A stretch of DNA of 64,000 bases, taken from Bartonella sp. AU16XJBT. Its GTDB lineage: Bacteria; Pseudomonadota; Alphaproteobacteria; Rhizobiales; Rhizobiaceae. Positions 51,391 to 60,453 of this stretch are shown here, piece after piece. The position numbers and the translations under genes are program-made. The first letter of the stretch is position 1. Every line of letters begins with the position of its first letter. The notes under the pieces were generated by a model. It was not told where the DNA came from. It saw nothing but the letters and a program-made list of their open reading frames with translations, and did no database searches. The stretch is from positions 25,983 through 89,982 of the forward strand of contig NZ_JAQITF010000008.1 in assembly GCF_028618665.1 (NCBI RefSeq), in the 5' to 3' direction.

Positions 51391-52863
51391 CTAAATTAAA
51401 TTGTTCCATATACGTCCATCACGTTCCATAAGGATTGTCGAAGCAGTGGGACCCCATGAACCAGCACTATAACCATGAACAGGCTGTTTTATTGCTTCCC
51501 ATCCCTCAATGATTGGATCAATCCAACGCCAAGCAGCCTCAACTTCATCACGACGCATAAACAGTGTTTGATCTCCACGAATAACGTCCATTAATAAACG
51601 TTCATAAGCATCAGGGTTACGTTCAGAAAATGCAGAAGCAAAACTCATGTCTAATGGAATATGACGAAACCGCATACCGCCATAACTCGGATCCTTAATC
51701 ATCAACCATTGTTTTACACCTTCATCCGGTTGGAGACGAATAACAAGCCGATTAGAAAAAATTTCATCTAAATCCACATCAAAAATATTATGAGGAATAG
51801 GTTTAAATACGATAACAATTTCAGACATTCGCGTGAACATGCGCTTACCTGTTCTTAAATAAAAAGGTGTATCGGCCCAACGCCAGTTATCAATCTTAAC
51901 CTTAAGCGCGACAAATGTTTCGCTCTCACTTTCTCTTCCCAAGTCATCAAAATAAGACTCTACAGATATACCATTTGATAAACCAGCAAGATACTGCCCA
52001 CGCACAGTGTTCTGCTCTACGTTACGCACATCAAGAGGTGTTAAAGAATGCAAAACTTTAAGTTTTTCATCACGCACAGCATTGGCACTGTTGATAAATG
52101 GTATTTCCATCGCAACCAAACAAAGAAGCTGCAGCATATGGTTTTGAACCATATCGCGTAGAGCACCAGTACTCTCATAATATTCTGTACGCCCCTCCAA
52201 CCCTAAAGATTCAGCAACGGTTATCTGAACATGATCAATATAGTTCGCGTTCCATAGCGGTTCATAAAGTGTATTCACAAATCGCAATGCCATTAAATTT
52301 TGGACAGTTTCCTTCCCAAGATAATGGTCAATGCGGAAGATCTGTTCTTCATTAAAAACACTTGCAAATGCATCATTAAGCCAAACCGCTGTTTTTGCAT
52401 CACAACCAATTGGTTTTTCAATGATAATTCGTGTTTGTGGTGTTACCAAATTGCTTTTCCCCAACTTCATCGCGATATCAGCAAAAAGTGACGAACCAAC
52501 AGCCAAATAAAAAGCTCGAATATCTGCTGAATCTTGTGACAAAAAAAGGGCTAAATCCTCCCACCCTCGGTTTGAGGAAACATCAACAGAAACGTAAGTT
52601 AAACGTGCAAGAAAGCGATGGAGTTCAGTTGAATTGAGATCTTTTGGATGGATATGTTTTTCTAAACAAGCTTGGACAAAATTTTGATATTCTTCACGAC
52701 TTAAGGAAGTGCGCGAAACGCCAATAATACGTGTTGGCTCACTAAATTGCCCAACACACTGGCAATGATACAAGGCCGGCAAAAGTTTGCGTGAAGCCAG
52801 ATCACCATTGCCACCAAAAACAATACAATCAAAAGAAGAAACTGGAGTAATTTTACGCGCCAT
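51391..52863 (-). CDS. zwf: Glucose-6-phosphate 1-dehydrogenase
   Basis: A 490-residue enzyme that oxidises glucose 6-phosphate with NADP (or NAD). The nucleotide site is FDCIVFGGNGDLASRKLLPALYH near the N-terminus, where GGNGDLA replaces the commoner GASGDLA. The catalytic motif RIDHYLGKETVQN is near residue 177, followed by FVNTLYEPLWNANYIDHVQITVAE. It is the first gene of the zwf-pgl-edd operon, whose promoter must lie in the 120-base gap to 52983. Length and motifs indicate an intact gene. Confidence 0.96.
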   Translation of the reverse strand: MARKITPVSSFDCIVFGGNGDLASRKLLPALYHCQCVGQFSEPTRIIGVSRTSLSREEYQNFVQACLEKHIHPKDLNSTELHRFLARLTYVSVDVSSNRGWEDLALFLSQDSADIRAFYLAVGSSLFADIAMKLGKSNLVTPQTRIIIEKPIGCDAKTAVWLNDAFASVFNEEQIFRIDHYLGKETVQNLMALRFVNTLYEPLWNANYIDHVQITVAESLGLEGRTEYYESTGALRDMVQNHMLQLLCLVAMEIPFINSANAVRDEKLKVLHSLTPLDVRNVEQNTVRGQYLAGLSNGISVESYFDDLGRESESETFVALKVKIDNWRWADTPFYLRTGKRMFTRMSEIVIVFKPIPHNIFDVDLDEIFSNRLVIRLQPDEGVKQWLMIKDPSYGGMRFRHIPLDMSFASAFSERNPDAYERLLMDVIRGDQTLFMRRDEVEAAWRWIDPIIEGWEAIKQPVHGYSAGSWGPTASTILMERDGRIWNNLI

Positions 52864-52983
52864 GAACTTATTTATTTTTCTATTCGATTATGAAATCCCA
52901 TATTACTTATAAAAGCTTCCATCATTAAAGCAGACAGATACTAAATAAGCCATTAATTTTCTACATTTCAATCAATGTTTCTA

Positions 52984-54267
52984 TTAAAGGCGATCCATTA
53001 AAGAAAACCAACGCATTGCTAAAAATATAAGTGGATAACGCAAAACGCTTCCTCCCGGAAAAGATGAAATCTTTAAGTCCTGAAAATAAGCAAAACGTTC
53101 ATGATTCCCTGTCAACCATTCTGCGTACAATTTTCCCATAAAAGGAGCAAGCATAACGCCATGCCCTGAATAACCGCCACAATAAGTCATCCTTGAGAAA
53201 AGTTGGCGAACATAAGGCATACGCTCAACCGTGATGGCAACCGTTGCCCCCCAACGATGGCTGAGATTGATAGAGTGTAATTGAGGATAAATTTCAGCAA
53301 TTTGCCGTTTTATTCGTGCATCTAAATTTACAGGATTCTTATTATTGTAACTTTCTACACCCCCAAATAAGAGACGATTATCAATGCTTTTGCGAAAATA
53401 GCGAACCATAAAACGGGAATCATCAACCGATTCACCCCCCATGAGAATTTTACTGTTCTTTGGTAATGGTTCCGTTGCTCCAATATAAGAGCGAATAGAA
53501 ACAATATTTTTCTGAATAAAACGCTGAAGCCCAAGTTTATACCCATTGGTTGCGAGTAAAACATGCTCTGCTGTTATACTCCCTTTTTCTGTTATCACTT
53601 TCCAATGAGCCCCCCTGCTCTTCATGGTTGTTACTTGTATCTTTTCATAAAGTTTAGCACCAGCATCTTTGGCTCTTTTTGCCAACCCAACAATCAATTT
53701 TAAGGGATTTATATGGCCGGTATCCGCATCATAAATACCACCACAATAAAAAGGCGATCCAAGTCGCTCAGATATTTCTGCCCGATCCATAAAAGTAAGT
53801 GCGTGATAACCATAACGCTGCATCGCCTCAATATGCCGTTGATAAGAGAGAAGCTCATGCCTTTTATGGGTTACAGAAAGCTGCCCCCCTATAAAATCAC
53901 AAGGGTAATTAGGCATCGCGCATAAAGATAAAATATCTCTTTTTGCTTCTTCTGCTAAATCAAATAGCACTTTACTGCGCTCAAAACCATATTTTTTCTC
54001 TAATGTTTCGGCCCATTGCCGTTGCCCCGTTCCTAGTTGTCCACCATTGCGTCCCGAAGCACCATCACCAAAACGTGATGCTTCAAACAAAACAACATCC
54101 ACTCCAGCCTTCGCTAAATGATAAGCAGCTGAAAGTCCTGTAAATCCACCTCCAATAATGACCACATCACACTGTCTATCTTCACAAAAAGAAGGATAAG
54201 AGGGGCGTTCTTCTAAAGTATCTTCATACCAAGAAATTCCTGGAGAAATTGGATTAGAGCCAATCAT
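52984..54267 (-). CDS. puuB: FAD-dependent amine oxidoreductase, gamma-glutamylputrescine oxidase-like
   Basis: A 427-residue DAO-family flavoprotein. The dinucleotide fold is CDVVIIGGGFTGLSAAYHLAKAGVDVVLFEA near residue 35, then FGDGASGRNGGQLGTGQRQW. The C-terminal FAD part is GGYSGHGVMLAPFMGKLYAEWLTG. Length and sequence agree with PuuB/OrdL-type oxidases, which act on gamma-glutamylputrescine or related amines. The pairing with the upstream PuuA-like synthetase, 11 bases away, supports this; the exact substrate is inference. The ATG at 54267 after TGAGGT is preferred over a TTG at 54282. Confidence 0.85.
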   Translation of the reverse strand: MIGSNPISPGISWYEDTLEERPSYPSFCEDRQCDVVIIGGGFTGLSAAYHLAKAGVDVVLFEASRFGDGASGRNGGQLGTGQRQWAETLEKKYGFERSKVLFDLAEEAKRDILSLCAMPNYPCDFIGGQLSVTHKRHELLSYQRHIEAMQRYGYHALTFMDRAEISERLGSPFYCGGIYDADTGHINPLKLIVGLAKRAKDAGAKLYEKIQVTTMKSRGAHWKVITEKGSITAEHVLLATNGYKLGLQRFIQKNIVSIRSYIGATEPLPKNSKILMGGESVDDSRFMVRYFRKSIDNRLLFGGVESYNNKNPVNLDARIKRQIAEIYPQLHSINLSHRWGATVAITVERMPYVRQLFSRMTYCGGYSGHGVMLAPFMGKLYAEWLTGNHERFAYFQDLKISSFPGGSVLRYPLIFLAMRWFSLMDRL

Positions 54268-54278
54268 CGTGATAAACC

Positions 54279-55706
54279 TCAAACATTAAGCAAGAGATAT
54301 TCGCGCTCCCACGGGCTAATCACTTCCATAAAAGTTTCAAACTCTTGTCGTTTGATCGCAGCATAAGTACTGACAAACACATCTCCTAGAATAGCACGTA
54401 TTTCTGTATCTTGTTCAAATAAATTAACCGCTTCAATAAGACCACGCGGTAACTCAATATTATCAGCATTCACATTATTTGTTGTTGGCTCATCCGGTTC
54501 AATTTTTTGCTGTAAACCAATGAGACCACACGCTAGAGAAGCTGCAAGGGCTAAATAAGGATTCGCATCTGACGAAGGGAGCCTATTCTCGACACGCCGC
54601 GCTTGAGGAGCAGAACGAGGGACACGAAATGCTGTGGTACGGTTATCGTATCCCCATCGCAAATTAACAGGTGCTGAAACATCCGGCATAAGACGTCGAT
54701 AAGAATTTACATAAGGCGCAAGCATGACAAGTCCCCCTGCCATATGTCTTTGTAATCCACCAATAAAATGGCGAAAACAAATACTTTCTCCACCATCTTC
54801 CTGCGTAAAAATATTCATCCCTGTCTTCTTATCAACGACTGATTGGTGAATATGCATAGCAGAACCCGGCTGTCCTTGAATGGGCTTAGCCATAAAAGTT
54901 GCATACATATTATGTTTAAGTGCTGCTTCACGAATTGTGCGTTTGAACATAAAAACTTGATCAGCCAATTCTATCGGATCACCATGACGTAAATTGATTT
55001 CAAACTGACCGGCCCCTTCCTCGTGAATAAGCGTATCAATCTCCAATCCTTGCGCTTCCGAAAAATGATAAATATCATCAATGAACTCATCAAACTCATT
55101 CACACCGGCAATTGAATAGCCCTGTCCTCCACCAATTGAACGTCCAGAACGACCAACAGGAGGAACTAAAGGATAATCCGGATCAGGATTTTTCTCTACT
55201 AAATAAAACTCAATTTCTGGTGAAACAACTGGTTTTAGACCCATTTGCGTATAAAAATTGACAACTTTTCGCAAAACATTTCGCGGTGTATAATCGACGA
55301 CCTGTCCATTTTGATATACAAGATCACAAATCACCTGTGCCGTAGGGGCCTCTTCCCATGGCACGATACTTAACGTAGACAAATCAGGCTCAAGACGCAG
55401 ATCACCATCGGTTTTGGGATATTCAAAGCCGTGTCCATCTTCAGGATAATCTCCTGAAATTGTTGCCATAAAAACCGCTGAAGGTAGCGCTAATGATGTT
55501 TCCGATGTAAATTTTTTAGAAAGCATCATCTTGCCACGCGGCACACCTGCTTGATCAGGCGTAATACACTCAATATCTTCTACATTACGAAAAGAAAGCC
55601 ATTGTAAAACTTGCTGCCAGTTGCTTACACCACGCAAATTTTTAAGAAAACCAGAAACAGGCTTAGAACCCTTACTTTTTATTTGTTTACCATTTTTCAC
55701 AGCCAT
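54279..55706 (-). CDS. puuA: Glutamine synthetase family protein, gamma-glutamylputrescine synthetase-like
   Basis: A 475-residue ATP-dependent ligase of the glutamine synthetase fold. The catalytic core has SPEIEFYLVEKNPDPDYPL, EGAGQFEINLRHGDPIELADQVFMFKRTIREAALKH, AKPIQGQPGSAMHIHQSV, and FRVPRSAPQARRVENRLPSSDANPYLALAASLACG. The spacing fits the PuuA-like class (type III/GlnA-related, about 470 residues) and not nitrogen-assimilatory GlnA. With the downstream PuuB-like oxidase it would gamma-glutamylate and then oxidise putrescine or another amine. No PuuC, PuuD or transporter gene is seen nearby. Confidence 0.85.
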   Translation of the reverse strand: MAVKNGKQIKSKGSKPVSGFLKNLRGVSNWQQVLQWLSFRNVEDIECITPDQAGVPRGKMMLSKKFTSETSLALPSAVFMATISGDYPEDGHGFEYPKTDGDLRLEPDLSTLSIVPWEEAPTAQVICDLVYQNGQVVDYTPRNVLRKVVNFYTQMGLKPVVSPEIEFYLVEKNPDPDYPLVPPVGRSGRSIGGGQGYSIAGVNEFDEFIDDIYHFSEAQGLEIDTLIHEEGAGQFEINLRHGDPIELADQVFMFKRTIREAALKHNMYATFMAKPIQGQPGSAMHIHQSVVDKKTGMNIFTQEDGGESICFRHFIGGLQRHMAGGLVMLAPYVNSYRRLMPDVSAPVNLRWGYDNRTTAFRVPRSAPQARRVENRLPSSDANPYLALAASLACGLIGLQQKIEPDEPTTNNVNADNIELPRGLIEAVNLFEQDTEIRAILGDVFVSTYAAIKRQEFETFMEVISPWEREYLLLNV

Positions 55707-55950
55707 AACACACCAACTTAAAACACAATCAAGCCCCGCTATTATGGTACCATCCCATGCATGAATGTCACAAAAAATATTTTAATCAACTTAATTTTTA
55801 TAGAATATATAACGTCTATCAAAGCAAAATCGTTCTTATCATCATTCTAAGCTGCTGATTGTATCAAACATGATGGGGAAATGGTACTGCACGTCATATA
55901 TCGCGTGCTAATCTTCTTCTTATATAAACAGTGCAAACGAGCGTGAATTA
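55707..55950. other. Junction between the conserved region and the accessory island
   Basis: A 240-base AT-rich gap. Gene content changes here from core metabolism to rhuM, exporters and restriction genes, so this is a plausible left island boundary. I found no tRNA gene or clear attachment-site repeat in it. Confidence 0.35.
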
Positions 55951-56538
55951 TTGTCCTTAGCCTTTTGCCAATATCGTTTGACAGCCAACAGAAAACTCGT
56001 AGCATTCAGCAGCAAAAGACGCGTTTTAAGAAGGTATCAGATGCCCCCTAAAAAATTAACCATCCGCAATAGCACTGCTGAATTTCTGATTTTCACTCAA
56101 CAAGCTGGTGAAGACAGCATTAAAGTTCGCTATGAAAATGATACAATCTGGCTTAGTCAAAAGCTCATGGCAGAGTTATTCAGCGTAGATGTACGTACAA
56201 TCAGAAAACATTTAAAAAATATATTTGAAACTCAAGAATTAGATGAAAACTCAGTTATCCGGATTTTCCGGATAACTGCCTCTGATGGTAAAAACTATAA
56301 TACTCAATTTTATAACCTCGATGCCATTATCGCTGTTGAATATCGGGTTAATTCCAAACGCGCGACACAATTTCGACAATGGGCAACGCAAATATTACGT
56401 GATTTTGCAATTAGAAGCTATGTCATAGACAAAAAGCACCTTGAGAACGGCATGACTCTTAATGAAGATTATTTAGAACATTTACTCGCTGAAATAAGAG
56501 AAATTCGCCTTAGTGAAAACGGTATCAAAAAATTACAC

Positions 56539-56586
56539 ATATTTATACAACCAGTATAGATTATATTTATACAACCAGTATAGATT
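56539..56586 (+). repeat. 24-bp perfect tandem duplication inside rhuM
   Basis: The unit ATATTTATACAACCAGTATA plus GATT occurs twice back to back (56539-56562 and 56563-56586). It encodes IYTTSIDY twice in the local homologous frame. Because 24 is a multiple of three it does not itself cause the frameshift. Confidence 0.9.
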
Positions 56587-56736
56587 ATAACAAAGATGCG
56601 CCAACGACACACGAGTTTTTCGCAAAAGTTCAGAATAAGTATGCATTTCGCTGTGCACGGACAAACAGCAGATGAACTGATGTTTAAGCGAGCAGACAGC
56701 AAAAAAGAACATATGGGCTTAGCAACGTGGGAGAAT

Positions 56737-56766
56737 TCTCCACATAGTAAATCTCCACATAGTAAA
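56737..56766 (+). repeat. 15-bp perfect tandem duplication inside rhuM
   Basis: TCTCCACATAGTAAA occurs twice (56737-56751, 56752-56766), giving SPHSK-SPHSK in the protein. It keeps the frame. It lies about 150 bases from the 24-bp duplication in the same broken gene. Confidence 0.92.
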
Positions 56767-57242
56767 ATTGTAAAAACCGATATCACAATTGCTAAAAACG
56801 ACCTAACACAAGATGAACTTAAGCAGCTTGGCTTAATTGTTAATGCTTATCTTGATTTAGTAGAGAGCCGCGCAGAGCGAAAAATACCAATGACTATGGA
56901 AGATTGGGCAAAACAATTAGGTAAGCTCCTTGAGCTTGAGCAGCGAAATATTTTACAAAATTCTGGCACAATCACAGCAAAGATTGTCAAAGACCATGCC
57001 GAAACTGAATTTGAAAAATACCGCATCGTTCAAGATAAATTATTTGAATCTGATTTTGATAAAGCAATTAAAGCCCTTGAGAAACCTCGGCGTAAAAAAA
57101 GTGATGACTAAACTCGTAATAAGCTTGAATAATGTTGAATCGCAGCACTTTCCACAAATGTGTCTATGCACGCAAAAACACTCCCAGCACAAGCCAAAAA
57201 TCCCGCATTCATAGCCACCAACAACTAATTCCCGCCTCAATC

Positions 57243-57332
57243 TCATCCCGCCCCAAACATAGGATTGCGTTTTATTAAATACCCCACGCGCATATAATTA
57301 AAGAGAGAAACGATTAAACTGGCACCAATCAT
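57243..57332 (-). pseudogene. Out-of-frame C-terminal tail of the MATE gene
   Basis: Immediately after the premature TGA, the next frame encodes MIGASLIVSLFNYMRVGYLI and then KRNPMFGAG before a TGA. This is a hydrophobic helix plus basic tail typical of a MATE C-terminus. A small deletion in the TTGGCATG region near 57331 would explain the shift. Confidence 0.6.
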
Positions 57333-58579
57333 GCCAAGCCAATAAAGCCATATTCAAAAAAATGTGCCATGAGAGCTCCCCCAAATAAGCCTATCCCCCA
57401 ATAGCTTATTGTTACAACAATTGTTGGCCAAAACGTATCAAGCAAACCCATAAGTATGCCATTGAGCATGGCTCCTAAAGTGCCAAAAGCAAAAGACAAT
57501 AAGATAAACGGAAGCAACTCCCAAGAGAAAACAATAACGTGGACTGAAGAAATGTCAAAGATGATTGAAAGAATGAATTCATAAGAAAAATAAACACCCC
57601 CTGATAAAAACAAGACATAAGCTATAGCAAAAATTGTGACATTCATACGTAACTGTTTTAGAGCCATATGATTCCCATCTGCCCTATACCACGCTGCTAT
57701 TGTCGCGGCTGCGCTAGAAATACCCAAAGCCACCACAGAAATAAGCATATCAAGACGCATTCCAATCGTATGTGCTGCCAAAGCTTCAACCCCAAAAGCT
57801 GTAATCATGAAGGCAATGACAGAAGGAAAACCTTCCGCAATAAGAATACGTATACCAATGGGAAATCCTACGAACAGCAATTTTATGATTCGTGAAATCT
57901 CAAACTTTGGTCGCAAATAATGAAAGTGAAAGGAATGAAAAGCAGAATTGTGGGACAGAATGATTGCCACTGCCATAACAATCAAAATACGGATCAAACT
58001 ACTCGCAATTCCAGCACCAAAGACACCTAATCCGCTTGCAGGACCTATACCAAAAATAAGCAGCCAAGAAATAAGAAAATTCATAGGGATAGCTGCAAGC
58101 ATAACAAAAGTTAAGGGCTTGGGATGACCAATTGCTGAAAGTAATCCACGGCTATTTACATAAAGATAAAAAAACACCACCCCTATAGCAGCACCACTAT
58201 TATATTCCTGCGCTATCTTAGCAATTGTCTCATCTTGTTCGAGAAGACACAAAATATTCCTCGTATTGAGTAAAATGATTGCACTCATCATTCCAATCAA
58301 AAGGGAAAGCCATATTCCTTGATCAAACCACGCCTTCAATGCATATCTATCTTGTCTGCGAAAACTTTCCGCAAGTTTTGGTGCAACCGCAGTAATAATC
58401 CCTAGCCCCAACAACATCACAAAACTAAACAGACTCAGAGCTAACATTGTACCACTTAAGGCTTGAACACCTAAATGCGCCACAAGCGCTGCATCTGTAA
58501 AGGAAATCATCATCTGCGAGATAAACCCAACAGCCAGTGGCATGCCAAGAGAGAGCAATTGCTTCATCACAACAAACAT
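57329..58579 (-). CDS. MATE family multidrug/metabolite exporter with a truncated C-terminus
   Basis: About 416 residues from the ATG at 58579 (GAAGGG upstream). Twelve membrane helices of the MATE type can be followed, with the first half MPLAVGFISQMMISFTDAALVAHLGVQALSGTMLALSL and the second half FPIGIRILIAEGFPSVIAFMITAFGVEALAAHTIGMRLDM. Such carriers exchange sodium or protons for drugs or metabolites. The frame stops at 57329 after GFIGLA, but the adjacent frame (57243-57332) continues with 29 fitting residues, so the gene carries a C-terminal frameshift. Only the last helix end and tail are affected, so activity may be retained. Confidence 0.85.
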   Translation of the reverse strand: MFVVMKQLLSLGMPLAVGFISQMMISFTDAALVAHLGVQALSGTMLALSLFSFVMLLGLGIITAVAPKLAESFRRQDRYALKAWFDQGIWLSLLIGMMSAIILLNTRNILCLLEQDETIAKIAQEYNSGAAIGVVFFYLYVNSRGLLSAIGHPKPLTFVMLAAIPMNFLISWLLIFGIGPASGLGVFGAGIASSLIRILIVMAVAIILSHNSAFHSFHFHYLRPKFEISRIIKLLFVGFPIGIRILIAEGFPSVIAFMITAFGVEALAAHTIGMRLDMLISVVALGISSAAATIAAWYRADGNHMALKQLRMNVTIFAIAYVLFLSGGVYFSYEFILSIIFDISSVHVIVFSWELLPFILLSFAFGTLGAMLNGILMGLLDTFWPTIVVTISYWGIGLFGGALMAHFFEYGFIGLA

Positions 58580-58783
58580 TGTGAAATACCCTTCCCTATT
58601 GAAGAACGTATTAAGCTTGAATCTTTTAAATAAAACGCATTGATTTTTTCCGTAAAGTCCTTCCATCGCAAGTCTTGCCTAAAGGATGCATAATGAGCAC
58701 TCATTAAACTAAAAGGAAATGAGCAGTTCTGAGAAGTGCAATGCACTTTTATGCGTTTTTTGGACCTCATGCCATGCGTTTTT

Positions 58784-58900
58784 TTATACAATATTATGCC
58801 CCCAAGCAGCTACAGTCGTTGATAAAAGATCCTCAGCAAGTGTTTGTTCGTCTTGCACATCCATTTTTAGTATTTTTAATAAAACTTTTGGTACTGCAAG
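58784..58900 (-). pseudogene. Possible coding relic of 38 codons
   Basis: An open minus-strand stretch without a start encodes LAVPKVLLKILKMDVQDEQT and continues LAEDLLSTTVAAWGHNIV to a TAA. Its amphipathic, acidic composition looks protein-like. It could be the 3' end of a lost gene between the MATE gene and the RRE-like relic. The family is not recognised. Confidence 0.25.
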
Positions 58901-59015
58901 TCATACACCAGTGCTAACCTTCTCTTACCCGCTGCTTACATATGTAAAAAAACAAAGCCGACCGAGTTGTCAGAAAACGCAGGTACTTTGTTATGCTCGT
59001 TCGCGATATTTCTGA

Positions 59016-59183
59016 CTAATAAGAAGCACAATCATTTGACGCATTCAAATCGGTAAGCATCTCTCCTAAAAACGATGGACAGCTATTAATTTCGACTAAA
59101 TCCATATAAGATGACCCACACACTATTTTTTCCTGTGTCTTTACGTAAGTCACAGGCAAGGCTCTGTTCAACTGTATCTTCAC
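59016..59183 (-). pseudogene. 55-codon frame resembling a RiPP recognition element, start of a broken gene
   Basis: A GTG at 59183 stands 7 bases after a perfect AGGAGG that lies inside the end of the MFS gene, so it is the next gene of the same transcript. It encodes MKIQLNRALPVTYVKTQEKI, then VCGSSYMDLVEINSCPSFLG and EMLTDLNASNDCASY, and stops at TAG. The same frame continues past the stop with SEISRTSITKYLRFLTTRSA and more until 58914. The strand-helix pattern resembles the winged-helix peptide-binding domain (RRE) at the start of PqqD- and MccB-type proteins. The rest of any enzyme is missing, so this looks like a nonsense- and deletion-broken modification gene. Confidence 0.45.
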
Positions 59184-59185
59184 TT

Positions 59186-60436
59186 TCAAACCTCCTCGTC
59201 TTTTATTAACTTTTTATCCGTATAAAGCCAGGCCAAATTAAGCGGGATAATTAAACATATACAAAGCAAGGTGAAACAAAAAGCAGCTTCTATACAAACA
59301 TTGTTTGCCAACAAACCAATCAGCACAAGCGCTAAAATACCAAAAATACGTGCAAGAAAACTAACAATGGATAAAACCGTATTTGCATTCTTTTGTTGAA
59401 TATGTTTAAAAAATTCTGCTTCAAACTGCGTCATAGGGACAGAAAAAAAACTGTGAAATACGGTGAATAAAATAATAGGGGCCCAACTGTTTGCAACGAG
59501 AAGCAGAGCAAGCATAACAACAGCACTCAGAACGAGTGAGCACAAAGTTATCGCCATAGGAGCATATTTGTGCATAAGATATTTAATTACAAAGCGATTA
59601 AATAAGTATTTTACGAGAGTATAAGACACAAAGCACAAGCCAAGAATAAGAATTTTAGTCTTTCCCGTTGCATTGTCTAATACTCCTGTTTGTCCCAAAA
59701 TAAAAGGCTGCCAAAAATGAAATATTGGCTGCAATGCGGCAACAATAAAACCACATATCAATATATAATATAACCCGATTTTTGAGGTAACTAAATGAGA
59801 AAAAGCTTCTTTTGCATGCAACAGAGAACCCGAGTCTATTGACTGACTACCCGAAACGGATGCAATATCTATCCCCCTCACCCGACTAAAAAAGAATACA
59901 AGCATGAGAAACCCGAAAGAACAAAAATAATATGCCGACTGATAATTATCCATACACAAAACAATAAGGACACCTAGCGCACCAGCAACCGTATTCATGA
60001 ATGCTGTCAGTTCTCGCTTATAGGCGTTTACTTGGTGGTAGATCAAACTACCCTTGTAACCACCACCGTCGATTAAACCTTTAATCCATGTGCTATCAGC
60101 GCCAGAACATAAAGCAAAGCCTAAAGCATAAATAATTTCTGCCGGAATTAAGACAGAAAGATTAGGCGCGTAGATACATAAAAAGAAGAAGAGCGAAAAA
60201 AAGAAACATGATAAGGTAACATTTTGTTTAACGCCGATTTTATCTCCTAAAATCCCGCAAGGCACTTCAAAAATACAAATAGCCACGCTAAACACAATTT
60301 GCAATAAAGCTAACTGTGTTATACTAACGCCCATAGACAACAAAAAGAAAGCATGGAAGGAACCTGTAATTAGCCGAATTCCGCTCATTGCTCCACAGCC
60401 ATAGAGCAACTTTTTAACTTCATAATCTATCGTCAT
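59186..60436 (-). CDS. Major facilitator superfamily exporter in a small peptide cassette
   Basis: About 416 residues from the ATG at 60436 with around twelve membrane helices. The MFS motif A is GILGDKIGVKQ between helices 2 and 3, with ALGFALCSGADSTWIKGLIDGGGYKGSLIYHQVNAYKREL typical of the drug:proton DHA12-like branch. It sits between a hairpin preceded by two tiny peptide frames (60500-60621) and a broken RRE-like gene (59016-59183). An exporter of a modified peptide (as MccC in microcin C operons) is the preferred idea from context; a general drug exporter cannot be excluded. The gene itself is intact. Confidence 0.8.
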   Translation of the reverse strand: MTIDYEVKKLLYGCGAMSGIRLITGSFHAFFLLSMGVSITQLALLQIVFSVAICIFEVPCGILGDKIGVKQNVTLSCFFFSLFFFLCIYAPNLSVLIPAEIIYALGFALCSGADSTWIKGLIDGGGYKGSLIYHQVNAYKRELTAFMNTVAGALGVLIVLCMDNYQSAYYFCSFGFLMLVFFFSRVRGIDIASVSGSQSIDSGSLLHAKEAFSHLVTSKIGLYYILICGFIVAALQPIFHFWQPFILGQTGVLDNATGKTKILILGLCFVSYTLVKYLFNRFVIKYLMHKYAPMAITLCSLVLSAVVMLALLLVANSWAPIILFTVFHSFFSVPMTQFEAEFFKHIQQKNANTVLSIVSFLARIFGILALVLIGLLANNVCIEAAFCFTLLCICLIIPLNLAWLYTDKKLIKDEEV

Positions 60437-60453
60437 TAATATATCCAAAAGCT

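Larger units (their letters stand above)
56041..57111 (+). pseudogene. rhuM: RhuM-type virulence/accessory protein gene, broken by two frameshifts
   Basis: The first frame runs 56041-56559 and has the RhuM start (FSVDVRTIRKHLKNIFETQELDENSVIRI, then EYRVNSKRATQFRQWATQILRDFAI). Homology moves to a third frame near 56517-56525 (RYQKIT, IYTTSIDY, DAPTTHEFFAKVQNK), then back at about 56637, where one extra T appears before ATG CAT TTC, and continues to 57111 (MHFAVHGQTADELMFKRADSKKEHMGLATWENS). A 24-base unit is tandemly repeated at 56539-56586 and a 15-base unit at 56737-56766. The ATG at 56041 follows AAGG. RhuM proteins are horizontally spread and of uncertain role. This copy is probably non-functional. 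Confidence 0.85.

Noticed and set aside
58719..59015. 98-codon plus frame between the MATE and MFS genes
   Set aside because: It is antisense to the relic frames of the peptide cassette, and its Cys/Ser-rich composition looks like a shadow.
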